A DNA stretch of 8,259 nt from Phycisphaerae bacterium (GTDB lineage Bacteria; Planctomycetota; Phycisphaerae; Sedimentisphaerales; Anaerobacaceae), in assembly GCA_030609625.1 (NCBI GenBank), contig JAUWBX010000052.1:1-8259 (forward strand), given 5' to 3'. Positions within the stretch are counted from its first letter, which is position 1. Each line of letters starts with the position of its first letter. Position numbers and translations under genes: made by a program. Under the pieces are notes generated by a model that saw only the letters and a list, made by a program, of their open reading frames with translations, ran no database searches and was not told where the DNA came from. Positions 5,694 through 8,259 of the stretch are shown piece by piece.

Positions 5694-5722
5694 TTGAAAA
5701 ATTTTTGCAGTTTGCGTAATAT
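5694..5722 (+). promoter_or_regulatory. Candidate sigma-70 promoter of the pyrophosphorylase operon
   Basis: TTGAAA (5694-5699) and TAATAT (5717-5722) are spaced by 17 bases. The predicted start near 5729 leaves a leader of about 15-21 bases to the GTG at 5744 or ATG at 5750. A second candidate, TTTTCA (5608-5613) with a perfect TATAAT (5631-5636), also at 17 bases, would give a leader of about 100 bases. No confident promoter was found for the divergent pseudopilin gene. Confidence 0.5.
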
Positions 5723-5743
5723 CCTTGTTTTCAGCTTAGAATC

Positions 5744-7177
5744 GTGGATATGAGGACCCAAAAAATTTACGAAGACATTAAAAAATTGCTAAAAGAGCAT
5801 CACCAGAGCCATCTTTTGACATTATGGGACCAGTTGGATATGGCTCAAAGGCAGAATTTGCTTGCGCAAATTCGGCAGTTGGACCTTGCGAAAATTGACG
5901 ATTGGGTGGCTAATTGTGTCAAAAATTCTGCTTCTGTTGCAATAAGCGGCGATTTGGTCCCTGCTTCATTCTACAGCCCGTGTCCAGCCGACCCTCAGCA
6001 GCATCGCAAATATGCCGGAGCCGTCGAATTGGGTAGAGAGCTGATACGGCAGGGCAAGGTCGCTGCCTTCGTCGTCGCAGGCGGCCAGGGAACCCGGCTC
6101 GGATTCGACGGCCCGAAGGGAAATTTCCCTATCAGTCCCGTCAAAAACAAAACGCTGTTTCAAATCTTTGCCGAGTCTGTCGCAGCGGCCTCGCTAAAAT
6201 ACCAGGCCATCTGCCCCTGGTATATTATGACCAGTCCCTTGAACCATGCCGAGACCATAGAGATTTTTTGCTCCAATGACTATTACGGCCTGGATGAGGA
6301 GAACGTCTTTATATTTCAGCAGGGCACACTGCCCAATTTCAGCACCGACGGCAAAATACTGCTGGCCGACAAAGACCGGCTAAGCTGCTCACCCGACGGC
6401 CACGGGGGAAGCCTTAAGGCACTTTACCGAAGCGGAGCCATCGAAGATATGAAAAGACGCGGCGTGGAATTTATCAGCTATTTCCAGGTCGATAACCCCC
6501 TGATAAATATTTTCGACCCGCTTTTTATCGGCCTGCACGCTCTCGATAAAGCCGAGATGTCTTCAAAAGCAGTTATCAAAAACAGCCCCTATGAAAAGGT
6601 CGGCAACTTCTGTTTGGCTGACGGCAAGCTGACCGTCATCGAATACAGCGATTTGCCTGACGAACTGGCCGAGAAACGAAACCCGGACGGTTCCTTAGCC
6701 TTTAAGCTCGGTAGTATCGCTATCCACATCATTAACCGCGCCTTCGTTGAAAGACTGAATACTGATGTTTTTTCTTTGCCGCTGCACAAAGCCGTTAAAA
6801 AAATTCCGTACATCGACGAGCATGGAAAACTTGTCGAACCTGCTGAGCCGAACGGTGTAAAGCTGGAGAGCTTTATTTTTGACGCTGTGCCGTTGGCCTC
6901 GAAGTCAATAATTTTACAGATACTGCGGAGTGAAGAATTTGCCCCGACCAAAAATGTCGCCGGCATTGACAGTGTCGAAACCACCAGGCGGATGATTGTC
7001 GCCCGTGCTGCCGCCTGGCTCGAATCAGCAGGCCTAAGCATCCCTAAAAAACCGGATGGCTCAATTGATTGTGTCCTTGAAATCGCCCCCGGCTTCGCAC
7101 TGGAAAAAGATGACATCAAGGCAAAGCTAAACCGGATACCCCAAATCAAACCAAAGGATAGGATATACCTATCCTGA
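5744..7177 (+). CDS. UDPGP-family UDP-sugar pyrophosphorylase, UAP1/AGX-like
   Basis: The enzyme should join UTP and a sugar 1-phosphate into a UDP-sugar plus pyrophosphate in the cytoplasm. UDP-N-acetylglucosamine pyrophosphorylase is the best guess; uridylyl transfer to another hexose 1-phosphate is possible. It belongs to the eukaryote-type family, not the bacterial GlmU or GalU types. The nucleotide loop VAGGQGTRLGFDGPKG spans 111-126. Further AGX-like motifs are YIMTSPLNH (160-168), FIFQQGTLP (189-197), SPDGHGGSLKAL (216-227), YFQVDNPL (246-253), KLESFIFD (373-380) and REDEF-like RSEEFAPTKN (395-404). A helical N-terminus covers about 1-100. At 477 residues it is near human AGX1 (about 505). 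Translation may start at GTG 5744 or ATG 5750; neither has a clear ribosome binding site. The nitrilase gene starts 26 bases after its stop, so they probably share a transcript. Confidence 0.92.
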   Translation: MDMRTQKIYEDIKKLLKEHHQSHLLTLWDQLDMAQRQNLLAQIRQLDLAKIDDWVANCVKNSASVAISGDLVPASFYSPCPADPQQHRKYAGAVELGRELIRQGKVAAFVVAGGQGTRLGFDGPKGNFPISPVKNKTLFQIFAESVAAASLKYQAICPWYIMTSPLNHAETIEIFCSNDYYGLDEENVFIFQQGTLPNFSTDGKILLADKDRLSCSPDGHGGSLKALYRSGAIEDMKRRGVEFISYFQVDNPLINIFDPLFIGLHALDKAEMSSKAVIKNSPYEKVGNFCLADGKLTVIEYSDLPDELAEKRNPDGSLAFKLGSIAIHIINRAFVERLNTDVFSLPLHKAVKKIPYIDEHGKLVEPAEPNGVKLESFIFDAVPLASKSIILQILRSEEFAPTKNVAGIDSVETTRRMIVARAAAWLESAGLSIPKKPDGSIDCVLEIAPGFALEKDDIKAKLNRIPQIKPKDRIYLS

Positions 7178-7190
7178 TTGCAATTTTCAC

Positions 7191-7197
7191 AAGGAGG
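7191..7197 (+). promoter_or_regulatory. Ribosome binding site of the nitrilase-family gene
   Basis: AAGGAGG, a full Shine-Dalgarno match, stands six bases before the ATG at 7204. It lies wholly within the 26-base gap after the pyrophosphorylase stop codon. The second gene thus has a much stronger site than the first gene of the operon. Confidence 0.9.
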
Positions 7198-7203
7198 AAC
7201 CTC

Positions 7204-8178
7204 ATGGATTCTGAAGACACAGGCATTTCCCGCCGCGAATTCATAGCCCTGGGCACAGGAGCCAGTGCAGGGCTGGTCAGTTACAAAAGCCCTGCTTATG
7301 CCAAACCCAAAAGCTCCAGGCACGGAAGAAACCGTATCTGTGTCGCTGCATGCCAGATATTGACATATCCTGTTCTGGAAAAGAGCGTTCAAAAAATAGT
7401 TAAGTGGATGAAGTCAGCTTCAGAAGATGGTGTTGATGTGGTGGTTTTTCCCGAGGCGTGTCTGTGTGGTTATCAATATGACGATAGCTACTGGAAAAAG
7501 GCAAGCCCTAAAGAATTCGAAAACGCTGAGATAAGGATCGTGGCAGCTTCAAAGAATCTGGACATTGCGGTCGTTCTCGGTACGGCGCACTGGGAAGAAG
7601 GGAAACTCTTCAATAGCCTCTTAGCAATTGATAAAGGGGGCAGGGTGCGAGGCAGATACGCCAAAACTCATTTGGCAGAGAGTTGGCCGGGGCTTGTTCC
7701 GGGCACGATATTGCCGATTTACACCCTCGCCGGCGTTAAATCCTGTTTTATAATCTGCCACGATGTTAGGTATCCTGAGCTTGTCCGCCTGCCTGCTATT
7801 GCCGGAGCGCAGATATGCTACTTCATTAGCAACGAAAGTCCACTAACCAAAGAATACAAACTCTCTGCTTATAGGGCAATGCCGATAGCACGAGCCACAG
7901 AAAACGGAATCTTTTGTGTGATGGCTAACGCGCCGGCCAACCCAAAGGATATAAACGCGCCAAATCAATCTCATGGAAACAGCAAGATTATTCATCCTGA
8001 TGGAAACGTCCTGGAAGAAGCGGGCTTTTTTGAGGAAAGATTGGTTAGTGCGATAATTAATGTTGGCGAGGCAACACGGAATATCGCCAAGCGAGCTGCA
8101 AAGGATAACACAATATTAAAAGACTGGATCAACAAGGGAGCCCAGCTTGTACAGGTCGAAGCACCCTACACCAATTGA
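7204..8178 (+). CDS. Tat-exported carbon-nitrogen hydrolase (nitrilase superfamily)
   Basis: The family hydrolyses amides or nitriles through a Glu-Lys-Cys triad, or transfers acyl groups. All three residues are visible: Glu84 in VVVFPEACLCGY (79-90), Lys154 in GRYAKTHLAE (150-159) and Cys185 in CFIICHDVRYPELVR (181-195). The N-terminus carries a twin-arginine signal, SRREFIALG (9-17), then a Gly/Ala-rich hydrophobic stretch and AYA|K (31-34), a good signal peptidase site. The enzyme is therefore predicted to fold in the cytoplasm and act in the periplasm or outside. At 324 residues it is one CN-hydrolase domain of normal length plus signal. Most relatives are cytoplasmic (omega-amidase, N-carbamoylase and others), so export is notable. 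The substrate cannot be told from sequence. Its position 26 bases after the pyrophosphorylase suggests an envelope-related task, but that is inference. The final codons overlap a palindrome. Confidence 0.9.
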   Translation: MDSEDTGISRREFIALGTGASAGLVSYKSPAYAKPKSSRHGRNRICVAACQILTYPVLEKSVQKIVKWMKSASEDGVDVVVFPEACLCGYQYDDSYWKKASPKEFENAEIRIVAASKNLDIAVVLGTAHWEEGKLFNSLLAIDKGGRVRGRYAKTHLAESWPGLVPGTILPIYTLAGVKSCFIICHDVRYPELVRLPAIAGAQICYFISNESPLTKEYKLSAYRAMPIARATENGIFCVMANAPANPKDINAPNQSHGNSKIIHPDGNVLEEAGFFEERLVSAIINVGEATRNIAKRAAKDNTILKDWINKGAQLVQVEAPYTN

Positions 8179-8244
8179 GTTTAGGCTTACCCCGTTAGAG
8201 GCCCGAAAGGAAAAGGCTCTAACGGGGCTCACGCCTAATTGGTG
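8169..8244. repeat. Large palindrome at the operon end (possible terminator)
   Basis: The centre is a perfect 11-bp stem, CCCCGTTAGAG (8190-8200) with CTCTAACGGGG (8217-8227). Around it, TTAGGC (8181-8186) pairs with GCCTAA (8233-8238). Alternatively, CACCAATT (8169-8176), which includes the last codons and part of the stop, pairs with AATTGGTG (8237-8244). No T-run follows directly, so it is not a canonical terminator, but it should stall polymerase or block 3' exonucleases. Its core matches the inverted repeat upstream of trpC. Confidence 0.65.
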
Positions 8245-8259
8245 CGGGGCTTTCTACTC

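Noticed and set aside
5259..5743. A small gene or CRISPR array in the long intergenic gap
   Set aside because: No open frame with a start signal and no regularly spaced direct repeats were seen; the repeats present are inverted and differ from each other.
6589..7392. A 267-codon open frame on the minus strand
   Set aside because: It lies opposite the pyrophosphorylase and the start of the nitrilase gene, both of which have strong family motifs. Its own translation has no recognisable domain.

Overview
The window carries six protein-coding genes, all apparently intact, plus several palindromic intergenic elements. It looks like a chromosomal segment of a bacterium. The combination of a pseudopilin of the prepilin-processing (H-X9-DG-like) type, SmpB next to a DUF1844 protein, a eukaryote-like UDP-sugar pyrophosphorylase and a Tat-exported nitrilase-family protein suggests a planctomycete, probably a Phycisphaerae/Sedimentisphaerales-like lineage. 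That assignment is inferred from gene content, not from a marker phylogeny. There are no RNA genes, transposase genes or CRISPR arrays.

Layout. (1) Positions 35-1747, plus strand: glutaminyl-tRNA synthetase (glnS). (2) Positions 1748-1950: the gap between the convergent 3' ends of glnS and trpC. It holds a nested stem-loop and a 66-bp double-hairpin intergenic repeat of the widespread 'attcccgcgaaagcgggaat' type. (3) Positions 3744 down to 1951, minus strand: a cluster read smpB, DUF1844 protein, trpC. A good sigma-70-like promoter sits so close to the smpB ATG that the mRNA may be leaderless. TrpC starts at TTG, and its ribosome binding site lies in one arm of an intercistronic inverted repeat. 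(4) Positions 5258 down to 3969, minus strand: a pseudopilin-like protein with a C-terminal Hint (Hedgehog/intein-like) autoprocessing domain, followed by a strong terminator hairpin before the smpB promoter. (5) Positions 5259-5743: a 485-bp divergent intergenic region with three long inverted repeats, two of them crossed (order A-B-A'-B'). (6) Positions 5744-8178, plus strand: a likely two-gene operon of a UDPGP-family pyrophosphorylase (UAP1/AGX-like) and a Tat-signal carbon-nitrogen hydrolase. It ends in a large palindrome that overlaps the last codons.

How the genes relate. GlnS, smpB and trpC are housekeeping genes for translation, ribosome rescue and tryptophan synthesis. The pyrophosphorylase probably makes a UDP-sugar (UDP-GlcNAc is the best guess) for cell-surface polymers. 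The Tat-exported amidase-like enzyme follows it closely and may act on an envelope or extracellular substrate.

The most unusual gene is the pseudopilin-Hint fusion. It keeps the Hint block that starts with Cys300, but it lacks the C-terminal His-Asn of splicing inteins and the Thr of the usual T-x-x-H motif. If active, it would be expected to cleave or transfer its N-terminal pseudopilin part, not to splice.
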